DNA from: Marinicella gelatinilytica
Lineage (GTDB): Bacteria; Pseudomonadota; Gammaproteobacteria; Xanthomonadales; Marinicellaceae
Direction: 5' to 3'
DNA length: 64,000 nt
Assembly: GCF_026410405.1 (NCBI RefSeq)
Contig: NZ_JAPMLN010000001.1
Coordinates: forward strand, 186,001 to 250,000
This document shows, piece after piece, positions 8,066 to 16,539 of this stretch. A model generated the notes under the pieces. It worked only from the letters and a program-made list of their open reading frames with translations, ran no database searches and was not told the DNA's origin. Made by a program: the position numbers and the translations under genes. The number at the start of each line of letters is the position of its first letter. Within the stretch, counting starts at the first letter, position 1.

Positions 8066-9721
8066 ATGTCTGCCCAACAAACACACATAGCGCAACTGCG
8101 TATTTGCCTGGCGCAAATTAATACCACGGCCGGTGATATCAGCGGTAACCAACAACATATTATCAGCGCCGTTGAACAAGCACAAAAAGACCGTGCCGAT
8201 TTGATTGTCTTTCCGGAATTAACCATCAGTGGTTACGGTTGTGGCGATTGGCTGTTGCATGATTATTTTATTGAGGATTGTCTCAGCGCAGTTAATGAAA
8301 TCGTACCCAAATGCTCAGATCTTGTGGCCGTTATCGGCCTGCCACGCACAGCGCCGGTGGGAGAGGATGGCCAGCCGCGTTGCTATAACAGTGCCGCGGT
8401 TATTCAGAACGGCCAATTACTGGGTTTTTATGATAAACAAGCCCTGCCCAATTACCTGATATTCGATGAAGTGCGGCATTTTGTCGTCGGCCAAGGCGAT
8501 GGTGTATTTTCACTCACCATTAACAACCAAGACATCGCCCTCGGTGTCAGTATTTGTGAAGACCTGTGGCATGAGGCCCGGGCGGTTAAACAACAAGCCG
8601 AAATGGGCGCTGATTTATTGATTAATTTAGGTGCTTCACCCTATGCCCTGGGCAAACCCGAACGCCGCCATCAGCAATTTGCACAAACAGCCCGGGAACT
8701 GAATAAACCGCTGGTTTATGTTAACGCCATTGGCGGCCAGGATGAATTGGTGTTTGACGGTCACAGCGGTCTGGTGCATGGTGATAACAGTGAACAATTA
8801 CCGGGCTTTCAGGAAGCCATCAAAAGCCATACATTAAATCAACTGGCAGGCCGAAGTGTTGACAAAAATCCTTTGGCGGATTTATATGCCGCCTTGCGAT
8901 TGTCACTCAAAGATTATGTCCATAAAAATGGTTTTAACGAGGTCATCTTGGGTTTATCCGGCGGCATTGATTCGGCACTGGTGGCCACTTTAGCGGCCGA
9001 TGCTTTGGGTGCGGATAAAGTCTATACCCTGCTCTTACCATCAAAATATTCTTCGGATCATTCTGTGGATGATGCCCAACAATTAGCCAACAACCTCGGC
9101 ATTCAATCTGAGATTGTGCCAATAAAAACAGCCCATGATGTCTTTGAAAAACAGTTAACACCACACTTTAAAGACTACCACCACGGTCTGACCGATGAAA
9201 ATCTGCAGGCCAGAATCCGTGGTCTGTTGTTGATGGCTTTTTCCAATAACCACAATAAACTGGTGCTCGCCACCAGTAATAAAAGTGAGTCTGCAGTCGG
9301 TTACAGCACCTTATACGGCGATATGGTTGGTGGCTTTGCGCCGATTATTGATGTCTATAAAACCGACGTGTATGCCTTGTGCCGATATCGCAATCAGCAA
9401 AACCCTGTGATCCCGGAAAATATAATCAGCAAGCCACCCTCGGCGGAACTGCGACCGGATCAAAAAGACAGCGACAGCCTACCCGATTACGATGTCCTCG
9501 ATACCATCTTAACTGCCTACATCGAGCAGCGACAATCGCCGCAAGCCATAGCCACTATTTTAGAAATCGATCAGGCCGTGGTTAAAGACGTTATTAACAA
9601 GGTCAATCGGGCTGAATACAAACGTCGGCAGGGTGCCATCGGCTCATCGGTCAGTGGCATGAAATTGGGCGCAGACCGTAGAATGCCGCTCACCTTTAAC
9701 TATAAAAAGCCGACAGCATGA
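8066..9721 (+). CDS. nadE: Glutamine-dependent NAD+ synthetase
   Basis: 551 residues, two domains. Residues 1-260 are a nitrilase-type glutaminase with the triad Glu51 (FPELTISGYGCGDWL), Lys124 (FYDKQALPNY) and Cys164 (VSICEDLWHE). Residues 280-551 are the NAD synthetase with the ATP-binding SGGIDS loop (298-303) and TSNKSESAVGYSTLYGDMVGGFAPI. It amidates deamido-NAD using ammonia drawn from glutamine, the last step to NAD. Starts directly at the nadC stop and overlaps the next gene by four bases (ATGA), so it is the middle gene of a three-gene NAD unit. Confidence 0.97.
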   Translation: MSAQQTHIAQLRICLAQINTTAGDISGNQQHIISAVEQAQKDRADLIVFPELTISGYGCGDWLLHDYFIEDCLSAVNEIVPKCSDLVAVIGLPRTAPVGEDGQPRCYNSAAVIQNGQLLGFYDKQALPNYLIFDEVRHFVVGQGDGVFSLTINNQDIALGVSICEDLWHEARAVKQQAEMGADLLINLGASPYALGKPERRHQQFAQTARELNKPLVYVNAIGGQDELVFDGHSGLVHGDNSEQLPGFQEAIKSHTLNQLAGRSVDKNPLADLYAALRLSLKDYVHKNGFNEVILGLSGGIDSALVATLAADALGADKVYTLLLPSKYSSDHSVDDAQQLANNLGIQSEIVPIKTAHDVFEKQLTPHFKDYHHGLTDENLQARIRGLLLMAFSNNHNKLVLATSNKSESAVGYSTLYGDMVGGFAPIIDVYKTDVYALCRYRNQQNPVIPENIISKPPSAELRPDQKDSDSLPDYDVLDTILTAYIEQRQSPQAIATILEIDQAVVKDVINKVNRAEYKRRQGAIGSSVSGMKLGADRRMPLTFNYKKPTA

Positions 9722-10377
9722 ATAACAATCAAGCCATCACCTGGGTATTCGGCCTGACCGCCGACCCCATCCATCGCGGCCACGAACAGGTTGTAAAAAA
9801 TACACTGGCTAAGTCTCAAGAACTCGGTTTAAAAACGTCCGAATTTATCCTTGTTCCAACTTACCAACCCAATTTGATCGCCGATAAATCATCTCCCATT
9901 GCCACATTTGAACAGCGCTTTGAAATGTGTAAGTTAGTGGCCAAAGAGTTAAGCCAAGAATTGGAAACAGATATCACCGTCAACGATATTGAGCAAAAAA
10001 TCCATAACAGGCAACCCAGTTACACCTACGACACCCTGGATGCCTTAGCCAAAGATCACGATAACTTAATCCTGATAATCAGCAGCGACCATGCCCACGG
10101 CCACGCCCCAAAATTCCGCCAATGGCACCGCTGGGATGAATTGATTAACCGCTTCGGCCTGATAATCCACGAACGCCCCGGTTACCCTTTGAACGACTGC
10201 TTCGTCAGCTACCTCAAAGAACTTAATCCCAACGTTTACGTTGCCAAAAACCAAGCCAACATCGACATCTCATCCTTAAGATTAAGAAACGCCTACGCCT
10301 ACGGTGCAGAAGTCTCAGAAGCGCATATTAATCCGGCGGTGGATGGTTATATTAAGCGGTTTGGGTTGTACAGTTAA
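9718..10377 (+). CDS. nadD: NadD-like nicotinate mononucleotide adenylyltransferase
   Basis: 219 residues with the nucleotidyltransferase fold: GLTADPIHRGH (12-22) carries the H-x-G-H ATP motif, and DISSLRLRNAYAYG near the end matches the I-S-S-x-x-I-R signature. It would convert nicotinate mononucleotide plus ATP to deamido-NAD, exactly the step between the NadC and NadE reactions, which strongly supports the call. The usual GGTFDPIH reads GLTADPIH here, and the insertion around SQELGLKTSEFILVP is slightly unusual, so this is a divergent NadD. An FAD- or other nucleotidyltransferase is less likely. Start overlaps nadE by four bases. Confidence 0.82.
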   Translation: MNNNQAITWVFGLTADPIHRGHEQVVKNTLAKSQELGLKTSEFILVPTYQPNLIADKSSPIATFEQRFEMCKLVAKELSQELETDITVNDIEQKIHNRQPSYTYDTLDALAKDHDNLILIISSDHAHGHAPKFRQWHRWDELINRFGLIIHERPGYPLNDCFVSYLKELNPNVYVAKNQANIDISSLRLRNAYAYGAEVSEAHINPAVDGYIKRFGLYS

Positions 10378-10694
10378 ACGACTTAGACAATGTCAAGAAC
10401 TGCGACATCGATTTGCATGGATGCAAGGAATGCAGAGATTGTCTGATCACCAACAATAGGGCCCTTAAGGCAACGGCAGGACAGCCGTTTTACCATGCGC
10501 AGCAAGCCCGAAGGGCTGATGACATGAATGTCATAAAGTACAACAACTGCCTCATGCCCCGACACGGAGATCCAATCGCTATCGAGTCCAATCTATCGCG
10601 ATACACCTAAATCCTTGTAGGCGAGTATGCGAAGCATACAAAAGCAAAGCTTTTAATTATTAAAGGTGATAATCATTACTTTATTCAGAATTTT
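10378..10694. repeat. Intergenic chain of short DNA hairpins
   Basis: 317 bases without a gene, filled with short perfect stems: TTGCAT-GG-ATGCAA (10413-10426), the palindrome AGGGCCCT (10458-10465), AACGGC-6-GCCGTT (10472-10489), AGCCC-GAA-GGGCT (10505-10517), ATGACAT-GA-ATGTCAT (10519-10534), ATCGC...GCGAT (10575-10602), GTATGC-GAA-GCATAC (10625-10639) and AAAAGC-AAA-GCTTTT (10640-10654). It resembles dispersed REP-like structured repeats. The last pair may also terminate the nad operon or the minus gene that ends at 10695. Short frames inside it look non-coding. Confidence 0.65.
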
Positions 10695-11423
10695 TTAAAG
10701 CAAAACTTTTAAATTCTGTTGCTTTTCTTCAAGTAGCTTACTAAAGGCTTCTGTATCAATATCTCTTTTTATGTATTGCTCAAGACTGAGAGTCACAAAC
10801 GTTAAAATATGTGGAGGCGTATTTATCTTAGGTGACCAGGTTTGACCATACATTTGACCATATTGATTGCCATTAACATAAAACTGATGAATCTCACCAA
10901 CATTTGCAGAAGAGCACTTATTGTAAACAGAATATTTTGTTTTAATGAGAACCTGTTCGAATATGGCACTTAAGTTATTAACCAAATCGACCTTAATTGG
11001 TCGATAAATGGTATCAATGTCGCTTAATTTTGCTTTTGATAAATCCTCAGCTTTGGAAAAAGTTAATGCTGCCCGAAAATGTCCTTTTTCATCATCTAAA
11101 ATAGTAATTATTTTCGCTTGGCTAAATGATGGATAAACAATGGTTTCTAAAACCACTGACTCATTATCGGACATAATTCGCTTTTTACCAAGCACCTCAG
11201 CAGACATGAAATAATTTCCATAGCTATTATCTACAGGCCAAAGATGTTGAGACTCTTCTTTACACCTTATTTGTTCATCACCTGAATCCTGAGCAATCGC
11301 ATTAAATGCAGGTAAAGCAAATACCATAATTAACCAAAACAAGCATCCTTTTAATGTTTTAAAAGCAGTGTTATCAGTGAGAATGAATTGTTTGGTTTTA
11401 TTTAACTTCAAATTTTTAAACAT
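10695..11423 (-). CDS. Hypothetical secreted or membrane-anchored protein
   Basis: 242 residues, not recognised. A hydrophobic segment at about 27-44 (CLFWLIMVFALPAFNAIAQ) follows a basic, unusually long N-terminal region, so it is either a signal peptide with AIAQ-D cleavage or a membrane anchor. The rest is soluble, with two cysteines (IRCKEE, YNKCSS) that could form a periplasmic disulfide. No Shine-Dalgarno is obvious. AT-rich coding sequence compared with its neighbours, and flanked by a repeat region and a toxin-antitoxin pair, which suggests an accessory gene. Confidence 0.55.
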   Translation of the reverse strand: MFKNLKLNKTKQFILTDNTAFKTLKGCLFWLIMVFALPAFNAIAQDSGDEQIRCKEESQHLWPVDNSYGNYFMSAEVLGKKRIMSDNESVVLETIVYPSFSQAKIITILDDEKGHFRAALTFSKAEDLSKAKLSDIDTIYRPIKVDLVNNLSAIFEQVLIKTKYSVYNKCSSANVGEIHQFYVNGNQYGQMYGQTWSPKINTPPHILTFVTLSLEQYIKRDIDTEAFSKLLEEKQQNLKVLL

Positions 11424-11535
11424 AAAATCAATGTATATTAAGGATCAATCTTTTATTATAACTTTGAAACTGCCATTCAAAATAAAGAATATTCCATAAA
11501 TATAATTTCATTTTAAATCGAAATTAATTGGTGTT

Positions 11536-11847
11536 TTAAATACTACGGTCACTCAACATATACCGACGCAAAAGCCGCTCGCTACTCATTACATAAACGA
11601 TATACACTTTCTCACCTTGAACGCGATAAAAAATAAGACAAGGTTTAACGACAAGTTCTCGGTAACGGGTGTTTGCAGTGAGTTCAGCCGGTTTTTTACC
11701 GGAATCAGGGAATTGGGCCAAGCGCTTGACCTTGGAAAATACTTTTTGAACTAAATGTTGTGCCGCAGTGGGTTTATCAAGTGCAATATACTCAGCTATT
11801 TCATCTAAGTCGATTAAAGCCGATTCCGTCCAAATTATTTCAGCCAT
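11536..11847 (-). CDS. ParE/RelE-family toxin
   Basis: 103 residues with the RelE/ParE fold: IIWTESALIDLDEIAEYIALDKPTAA at the start, then LAQFPDSGKKPAEL, a central YRELVVKPCLIFYRVQGEKVYIVYVMSSERLLRR. This fits ParE (usually a gyrase poison) better than RelE, based on the PGRxxPEL-like and RELVV-x-P-x-x-I-x-Y-R pattern; the target cannot be proven from sequence. It overlaps the upstream antitoxin gene by 13 bases, normal for such pairs. Confidence 0.88.
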   Translation of the reverse strand: MAEIIWTESALIDLDEIAEYIALDKPTAAQHLVQKVFSKVKRLAQFPDSGKKPAELTANTRYRELVVKPCLIFYRVQGEKVYIVYVMSSERLLRRYMLSDRSI

Positions 11848-12092
11848 TTCGCCATTTTTTCAGACGCTTGACTGTGTGAATACGTGCGCCCTTCTTCAAT
11901 GGCCGCTTCACCACGGGCAATGCCTTCTATAATAGCCATACGCTTTTGCAGCATGTCATAATGTTCGACATCAACAAGATACGCAGACGGTCGACCATGC
12001 TCAGTTATCAGTATAGGCTCTTTAGATTCACGCAAATCAGTTAATATTTTTGTGGCCTGATGCTTCAATATTGTGGCAAGTTCTGTTTTCAT
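11835..12092 (-). CDS. Phd/YefM-family antitoxin
   Basis: 85 residues. The N-terminal DNA-binding part has the family pattern LATILKHQATKILTDLRESKEPILITEHGRPSAYLVDVEHYDML, followed by a charged C-terminal tail that would wrap the toxin. It neutralises the neighbouring ParE-like toxin and probably represses its own promoter. A perfect TATAAT box lies only six bases before the ATG and there is no Shine-Dalgarno, so the mRNA may be leaderless. Confidence 0.9.
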   Translation of the reverse strand: MKTELATILKHQATKILTDLRESKEPILITEHGRPSAYLVDVEHYDMLQKRMAIIEGIARGEAAIEEGRTYSHSQASEKMAKWLK

Positions 12093-12098
12093 ACAGTT

Positions 12099-12124
12099 AT
12101 TATACTATCACTTTCATGAATACA
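12099..12124 (-). promoter_or_regulatory. Promoter of the toxin-antitoxin pair
   Basis: On the minus strand, TATAAT occupies 12104-12099, with CTTGTA about 16 bases upstream as a fair -35. The expected start of transcription, about seven bases on, falls at the antitoxin ATG (12092). Confidence 0.5.
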
Positions 12125-12178
12125 AGCATCTCTCGATAGTTATCAATGGATTAATGAATAAGGTTGAACTAAGCTAAA

Positions 12179-12706
12179 TCACCCCTCATCCCGCACAACC
12201 CTATAATAATAACCTTTAATCAATGCTTCAATCTGAGGCAGGTCTTCTTTTTTAAAGGCATATAAGTAAAAATCCTGATACCAGCGATCATCTTTCCAAT
12301 GATAAATACCATCGGCATTGTCGCCAACTTGGTAATGTGAGATCAGTTGTTGTGCTTTTAATTCTATAACCAGTTCCACATTCATTTCGCCACGTGTTCG
12401 GATTTGGATTTTCACATCACCGCGGATCGGTTTATTTGCCATCGCGATGTGTTCGGCGGTTTCTTTTGAAACTTGTTCCGTGATGATATTTATATCAGCT
12501 AAGGTGTTTTGAAATGATTCTAACTGTTCAACATCTAGCCAAACCACCTGCGGTGCCGTCACCTGCAAATCAAAAACAAAATCACGCGCTGCTAACCAGG
12601 AATCAAAAACAGCATAATCTTTCAAAGCCATCATCACAGGAATAAAAGCAAACTTTTCTGATAAAGGTTTTATCGTTAGAGGAATTTTAGGTGATTGAGT
12701 GGTCAT
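12179..12706 (-). CDS. Hypothetical cytoplasmic protein
   Basis: 175 residues, no signal peptide or membrane segment, no family recognised. It looks like a folded alpha/beta protein (PKIPLTIKPLSEKFAFIPVM; VKIQIRTRGEMNVELVIELKAQQLISHYQVG; WKDDRWYQDFYLYAFKKEDLPQIEALIKGYYYRVV). No Shine-Dalgarno precedes the ATG. It lies between the toxin-antitoxin pair and the Sdp pair, all on the minus strand but with separate gaps. Confidence 0.55.
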   Translation of the reverse strand: MTTQSPKIPLTIKPLSEKFAFIPVMMALKDYAVFDSWLAARDFVFDLQVTAPQVVWLDVEQLESFQNTLADINIITEQVSKETAEHIAMANKPIRGDVKIQIRTRGEMNVELVIELKAQQLISHYQVGDNADGIYHWKDDRWYQDFYLYAFKKEDLPQIEALIKGYYYRVVRDEG

Positions 12707-12779
12707 GGTTTTAATATGAATTAATTTATTAAAATCTCAACATCATAATATAGCTTAATAAGCTCAGTAAAAATTTGCT

Positions 12780-13436
12780 TTAATTTTCATCGCCACCAAA
12801 CCCTTCTAATTTTTTATAAACATACAACGAATACAGTATCGGTACGATTGCCATAATACCGATAAGAACTAAGATGAGGCCGGTGGAAGCGCCTGTGAAC
12901 GCGGCAATCATGATGACTAAGCCTGAGAGGATGAAGACCCAGGCACCGAGTCGGTGGGTTTTATACCAAACTTTGTCGCTGGCAAGAGTCCAAGGGGTGC
13001 GGATACCGAGAAAGAAGTTTTTTGGGACTTTGCTTAAGAAATTACCAATAATCATCATCAAAGCACCGGTGCCAGCCAAAATCCAGGCAGTGATATCAAG
13101 GGGTTTGCCTAATGCCACATGAAACATCAGCAGCATAATGCCAAGCAGGAACATGGCTGTTAATAGAGTAATGATGTAATAAACCCGAAGTGCGGAATCC
13201 AGCCGAAATCCTTTGGGGGAGATTTTTGGTAACAATAATAACAACAGAGTTGTGGCAGTGCTAATTGACGGTAACATGTATACGCCCCATGGCTTACTGG
13301 TGTAATCATCGATTTGTCCATCGATGTTCCAATGAGTGGGTATCATTTCAGGTAGTTTTGAATAGTAAAAGAATGCTGTTAACCAGGTGACAATCAAAAC
13401 CACCACCACAGATATAATTAAATTTTTCTCTCGCAT
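12780..13436 (-). CDS. sdpI: SdpI-family membrane protein
   Basis: 218 residues with about six membrane helices. The first half carries the DUF1648 signature (PEMIPTHWNIDGQIDDYTSKP, just after the first helix), and the second half the SdpI motif FLSKVPKNFFLGIRTPWTLASDKVWYKTHRLGAWVF. In Bacillus, SdpI gives immunity to the SdpC killing peptide and also sequesters SdpR at the membrane. It starts two bases after sdpR ends. No SdpC-like toxin or SdpAB maturation gene is in the window, so here it is more likely a stress or envelope sensor or an orphan immunity protein. Confidence 0.88.
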   Translation of the reverse strand: MREKNLIISVVVVLIVTWLTAFFYYSKLPEMIPTHWNIDGQIDDYTSKPWGVYMLPSISTATTLLLLLLPKISPKGFRLDSALRVYYIITLLTAMFLLGIMLLMFHVALGKPLDITAWILAGTGALMMIIGNFLSKVPKNFFLGIRTPWTLASDKVWYKTHRLGAWVFILSGLVIMIAAFTGASTGLILVLIGIMAIVPILYSLYVYKKLEGFGGDEN

Positions 13437-13437
13437 T

Positions 13438-13719
13438 TTATTCTCCCGACTGTCCGGTTAAGTTTTTAAACATAATGAGTAATTGTTCCAGCACACTCGT
13501 GTTTAAGGTGTAAATTCGTTTTTGCCCTGCCCGTCTAACCCGCACTAAATCTGCTTGTTTTAAAATGGTTAAGTGGTGCGATAATGTGGCGCCGCTGATA
13601 TCGAGTTTATCGTTAATTTCTGCCACCGATTGTTCGCCGGTTTTCAGGATTTCGAGTATCCGCCTTCTTTGCACATCGGCAATGGCTTGGAACAGTGTTT
13701 GTTTGTTATCTTCTTTCAT
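13438..13719 (-). CDS. sdpR: SdpR-type ArsR-family transcriptional repressor
   Basis: 93 residues, a winged-helix repressor: FQAIADVQRRRILEILKTGEQSVAEINDKLDISGATLSHHLTILKQADLVRVRRAGQKRIYTLN. The helix SGATLSHHLTILKQADLV is the recognition helix. No metal-binding cysteines are present, as in SdpR. It most likely represses its own two-gene operon until SdpI captures it. The upstream sequence contains repeated AAAGATTT units (about 13724-13741) that may be part of its operator. Confidence 0.9.
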   Translation of the reverse strand: MKEDNKQTLFQAIADVQRRRILEILKTGEQSVAEINDKLDISGATLSHHLTILKQADLVRVRRAGQKRIYTLNTSVLEQLLIMFKNLTGQSGE

Positions 13720-14068
13720 GTAAAGATTTTTTAAAGATTTATATTTAGATTATCATCGAAATATCTATTTAGCAAGAAAATTTATGTTTTTTGATAGGAA
13801 TTTAAGTTACGAATTTGATCAATATGTGCACAGTACTTTTTGAAAACCCTGCTTTGTATTACGATGATTCAAACGGCGTTGTGAATCATAAGGTTCATAG
13901 AGTATTGCGCTATAAAACAGGGACACCAACATTAGGGCACCTTAGGGCAGCCATGCGGTTAGAGTGTTATACAATGTGATTTTGATTCTGAATTAAGCTT
14001 TCCTGCATGACAGTTGAGCTTGATATTGGTTATAATAAATTAACTAATAAATATTATTTGAGGTCAAT
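13720..14068. other. Divergent intergenic region sdpR-acs
   Basis: 349 bases without a convincing gene. The sdpR side is very AT-rich and holds the repeated AAAGATTT units. The acs side has a perfect TATAAT at 14031-14036, 38 bases before the acs ATG, without a strong -35 at the right distance; acs genes often rely on an activator, so that is plausible. Confidence 0.4.
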
Positions 14069-15997
14069 ATGTCAGAACCGATTAAAAATAAAGCCCCGTC
14101 CCGATTTACCATGCAAAGTTATCAGGATTTGTATCAGCAAAGCATCACCAATAATGAAGCGTTTTGGCGACAGCAGGGGCAGATTTTGGATTGGTTTAAG
14201 CCTTATTCTGAGGTTAAGGATGTGTCTTTCGATCAGGATGACTTGCATATTCGCTGGTATGGCGATGGTGAGCTGAATGTGTCTTATAACTGCATTGACC
14301 GGCATTTACCGGAAAAAGCGGATAAGACGGCGATTATTTGGGAAGGCGATGACCCGAAAAAAAGCCGGCATATCAGTTTTGCTGATTTACATGATGAAGT
14401 CTGTCGATTTGCCAATGTTTTGAAAAAAATTGGCGTTCAAAAAGGCGACCGGGTGACCCTGTATATGCCGATGATTCCGGAAGCGGCCTATGCCATGCTG
14501 GCGTGCACACGAATTGGTGCTGTTCATTCGGTGGTGTTCGGCGGTTTTTCGGCGGATGCCCTGGCCGATCGCATTATTAATTGTGAATCACAGTTTGTAA
14601 TTACGGCGGATTATTCGCGGCGCGGCGGCAAAAAAATTCCCCTCAAAAGTAATGTGGATAAAGCCTGCGCAAAAACCGGTGTGATGGATTATTTAACTGA
14701 TGTTCTGGTAATTCAGACCGATGATGAAGCGGTTAAACTACAAAACCATAATCACTGGTACCATGAACTGGCCAAGGACGTCAGTGATGAATGTCAGCCG
14801 GTGGCTATGAATGCCGAAGATCCCTTGTTTATTCTTTATACCTCCGGTTCCACCGGTTCGCCCAAAGGCGTTTTACACACCACCGGCGGGTATTTGGTGT
14901 ATTGCGCTTTGACCCACAAAGAAGTATTTGGGGTGCACAATAATGACATTTACTGGTGTACCGCCGACATCGGCTGGGTCACCGGTCACAGTTATGTGGT
15001 GTATGGTCCCCTGGCCAATGCGTGCACCACGATGATGTTTGAAGGCGTGCCGAGTTATCCGGATTACAGCCGCTTTTGGCAGATTGTCGATAAGCACCAC
15101 GTGGATATTATTTATACCGCGCCCACCGCCATTCGGGCTTTAATGAAACAAGGCGATGAGTTTCTTAAAAACACTTCGCGTAAATCGTTGCGGGTCTTAG
15201 GTTCTGTGGGCGAGCCGATTAATGTCGAAGCTTGGGAATGGTATTATGAGATGGTCGGTGACAAGCGCTGTCCGGTGATTGATACCTGGTGGCAAACCGA
15301 AACCGGGGGCATTATGATTTCGCCAATGGCCGGTGTGACACCGTTAAAACCGGGCAAAGCTTCCCTGCCCTTTTTTGGGATTCAACCGGCTCTAATGGAC
15401 GCAGACGGTCAAGAATTATCCGGTCAGAATGAAGGTCAATTGGTGATTAAGGACAGTTGGCCCGGACAAATGCGCACAGTTTATGGTGATCACGAGCGTT
15501 TTTACCAAACCTATTTTTCCATGTTTAAAGGTGTTTACACCTCCGGTGACGGTGCCCGTCGTGATGAAGACGGCTTTTATCGCATCACCGGTCGGGTCGA
15601 TGATGTCATTAATGTCTCGGGACACCGTATGGGTACGGCCGAAGTGGAAAGTGCCATTTGTGAGCATGACCAGGTGGTGGAAGCCGCGGTGGTCGGCTAT
15701 CCCCATGACATCACAGGCCAGGGTATTTATGTCTATGCCATTTTAAATAATGATGACGATGCCGGTGATGAACTGGCGGCAGAGTTAAAGCAATGGGTGC
15801 GCAAAGAAATCGGCCCCATTGCCACCCCGGACCTGATTCAATTCACCCCCAGCCTGCCGAAAACCCGCTCCGGTAAAATCATGCGCCGCATTCTCCGGAA
15901 AATCGCCGCCAATGAGATCGATACCCTCGGCGATACCACCACCTTGGCTGAACCCGATGTGGTCGATCAGCTGATTGAGAAGCGGTTGAATCGGTAG
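14069..15997 (+). CDS. acs: Acetyl-CoA synthetase (AMP-forming)
   Basis: 642 residues, near the 652 of E. coli Acs. It activates acetate to acetyl-AMP and then acetyl-CoA. Visible: the P-loop [24 protein letters not shown] and [10 protein letters not shown], which hold the residues that shape the small acetate pocket, the hinge and AMP motif [26 protein letters not shown], and Lys603 in [11 protein letters not shown], the lysine acetylated in homologues to switch the enzyme off. A propionyl-CoA synthetase is less likely given length and the WWQTETG context. Starts after TGAGG (14059-14063). Monocistronic. Confidence 0.93.
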   Translation: MSEPIKNKAPSRFTMQSYQDLYQQSITNNEAFWRQQGQILDWFKPYSEVKDVSFDQDDLHIRWYGDGELNVSYNCIDRHLPEKADKTAIIWEGDDPKKSRHISFADLHDEVCRFANVLKKIGVQKGDRVTLYMPMIPEAAYAMLACTRIGAVHSVVFGGFSADALADRIINCESQFVITADYSRRGGKKIPLKSNVDKACAKTGVMDYLTDVLVIQTDDEAVKLQNHNHWYHELAKDVSDECQPVAMNAEDPLFILYTSGSTGSPKGVLHTTGGYLVYCALTHKEVFGVHNNDIYWCTADIGWVTGHSYVVYGPLANACTTMMFEGVPSYPDYSRFWQIVDKHHVDIIYTAPTAIRALMKQGDEFLKNTSRKSLRVLGSVGEPINVEAWEWYYEMVGDKRCPVIDTWWQTETGGIMISPMAGVTPLKPGKASLPFFGIQPALMDADGQELSGQNEGQLVIKDSWPGQMRTVYGDHERFYQTYFSMFKGVYTSGDGARRDEDGFYRITGRVDDVINVSGHRMGTAEVESAICEHDQVVEAAVVGYPHDITGQGIYVYAILNNDDDAGDELAAELKQWVRKEIGPIATPDLIQFTPSLPKTRSGKIMRRILRKIAANEIDTLGDTTTLAEPDVVDQLIEKRLNR

Positions 15998-16539
15998 GGT
16001 TTAAACATTAGAAAAGCTTCGCTTTTGTAGGCTTTGCCTACTGGGTATCCGGGTCAAGCCCGAATACGTCGCGTATTTGGGGCTGATTTAAATTTTAAAT
16101 TGCGACTTCCTCGGACTTGATCCGGGGATCCAATTTGCGATAGCAAATAAAAGCTTTGTTTTTTTCATTGCACTATAGAGTCATGCCTAAAATGAATTAT
16201 TCTAATAGTTCACAGACAGCAGTATATACTAAATCAACCCGTGGTGCATTTGGGAGAAAAAACAAATACTGTCATATCGACCGAGCGGAGCGAGTGGAGA
16301 TATCTCCCAACGGTAGAAATTTGTCGCAAAATTGAGGAGATTCCTCCATGCGCTTCGCTTAGTCGGAATGACATACCTTTTTTTGGAGGTAAAACCATCT
16401 TTATTTTCCAAAAATCACTCCAAATCCACCACGGGTTCAATCAATATTTTAGATTTCATTTAACTTCTCTTTGGACTTTTTCAATTTGTAAGATATCTTT
16501 ACAAGTTGTTTAATGGGTAAACTGCTTAGCTTAGTGTTA
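15998..16539. repeat. Intergenic region packed with palindromic repeats
   Basis: 542 bases with no gene. It holds, in order: the double hairpin AAAAGC-TTC-GCTTTT and GTAGGC-TTT-GCCTAC (16012-16041); a CGGGTCAAGCCCG palindrome (16049-16061); AATACG-TCG-CGTATT; a palindrome beginning CCTCGGACTTGATCCGG (16109-16125); ATTTGC-GATA-GCAAAT (16133-16148); and a large inverted repeat with 38-base arms (16270-16307 and 16336-16373). Short frames that cross it look like by-products of the repeats. Any acs terminator would be among these hairpins. Confidence 0.65.
16270..16373. repeat. Long imperfect inverted repeat, 38-base arms
   Basis: The left arm 16270-16307 starts TGTCATATCGAC and the right arm 16336-16373 ends GTCGGAATGACA; 29 of 38 positions match when the right arm is reversed. 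The arms share TGTCAT, CGAC, AGCG, AGCG, TGGAG and ATCTCC blocks. The spacer is 28 bases. It resembles dispersed TGTCATTCCGAC-type palindromic elements seen in many genomes. Confidence 0.7.

Noticed and set aside
10383-10610. Open frames of 60-65 codons on both strands
   Set aside because: They coincide with the hairpin chain; frames on both strands through palindromic DNA are expected by chance.
16229-16513. Short open frames on both strands
   Set aside because: They overlap the 38-base-arm inverted repeat, have no start signal, and their translations look like repeat by-products.
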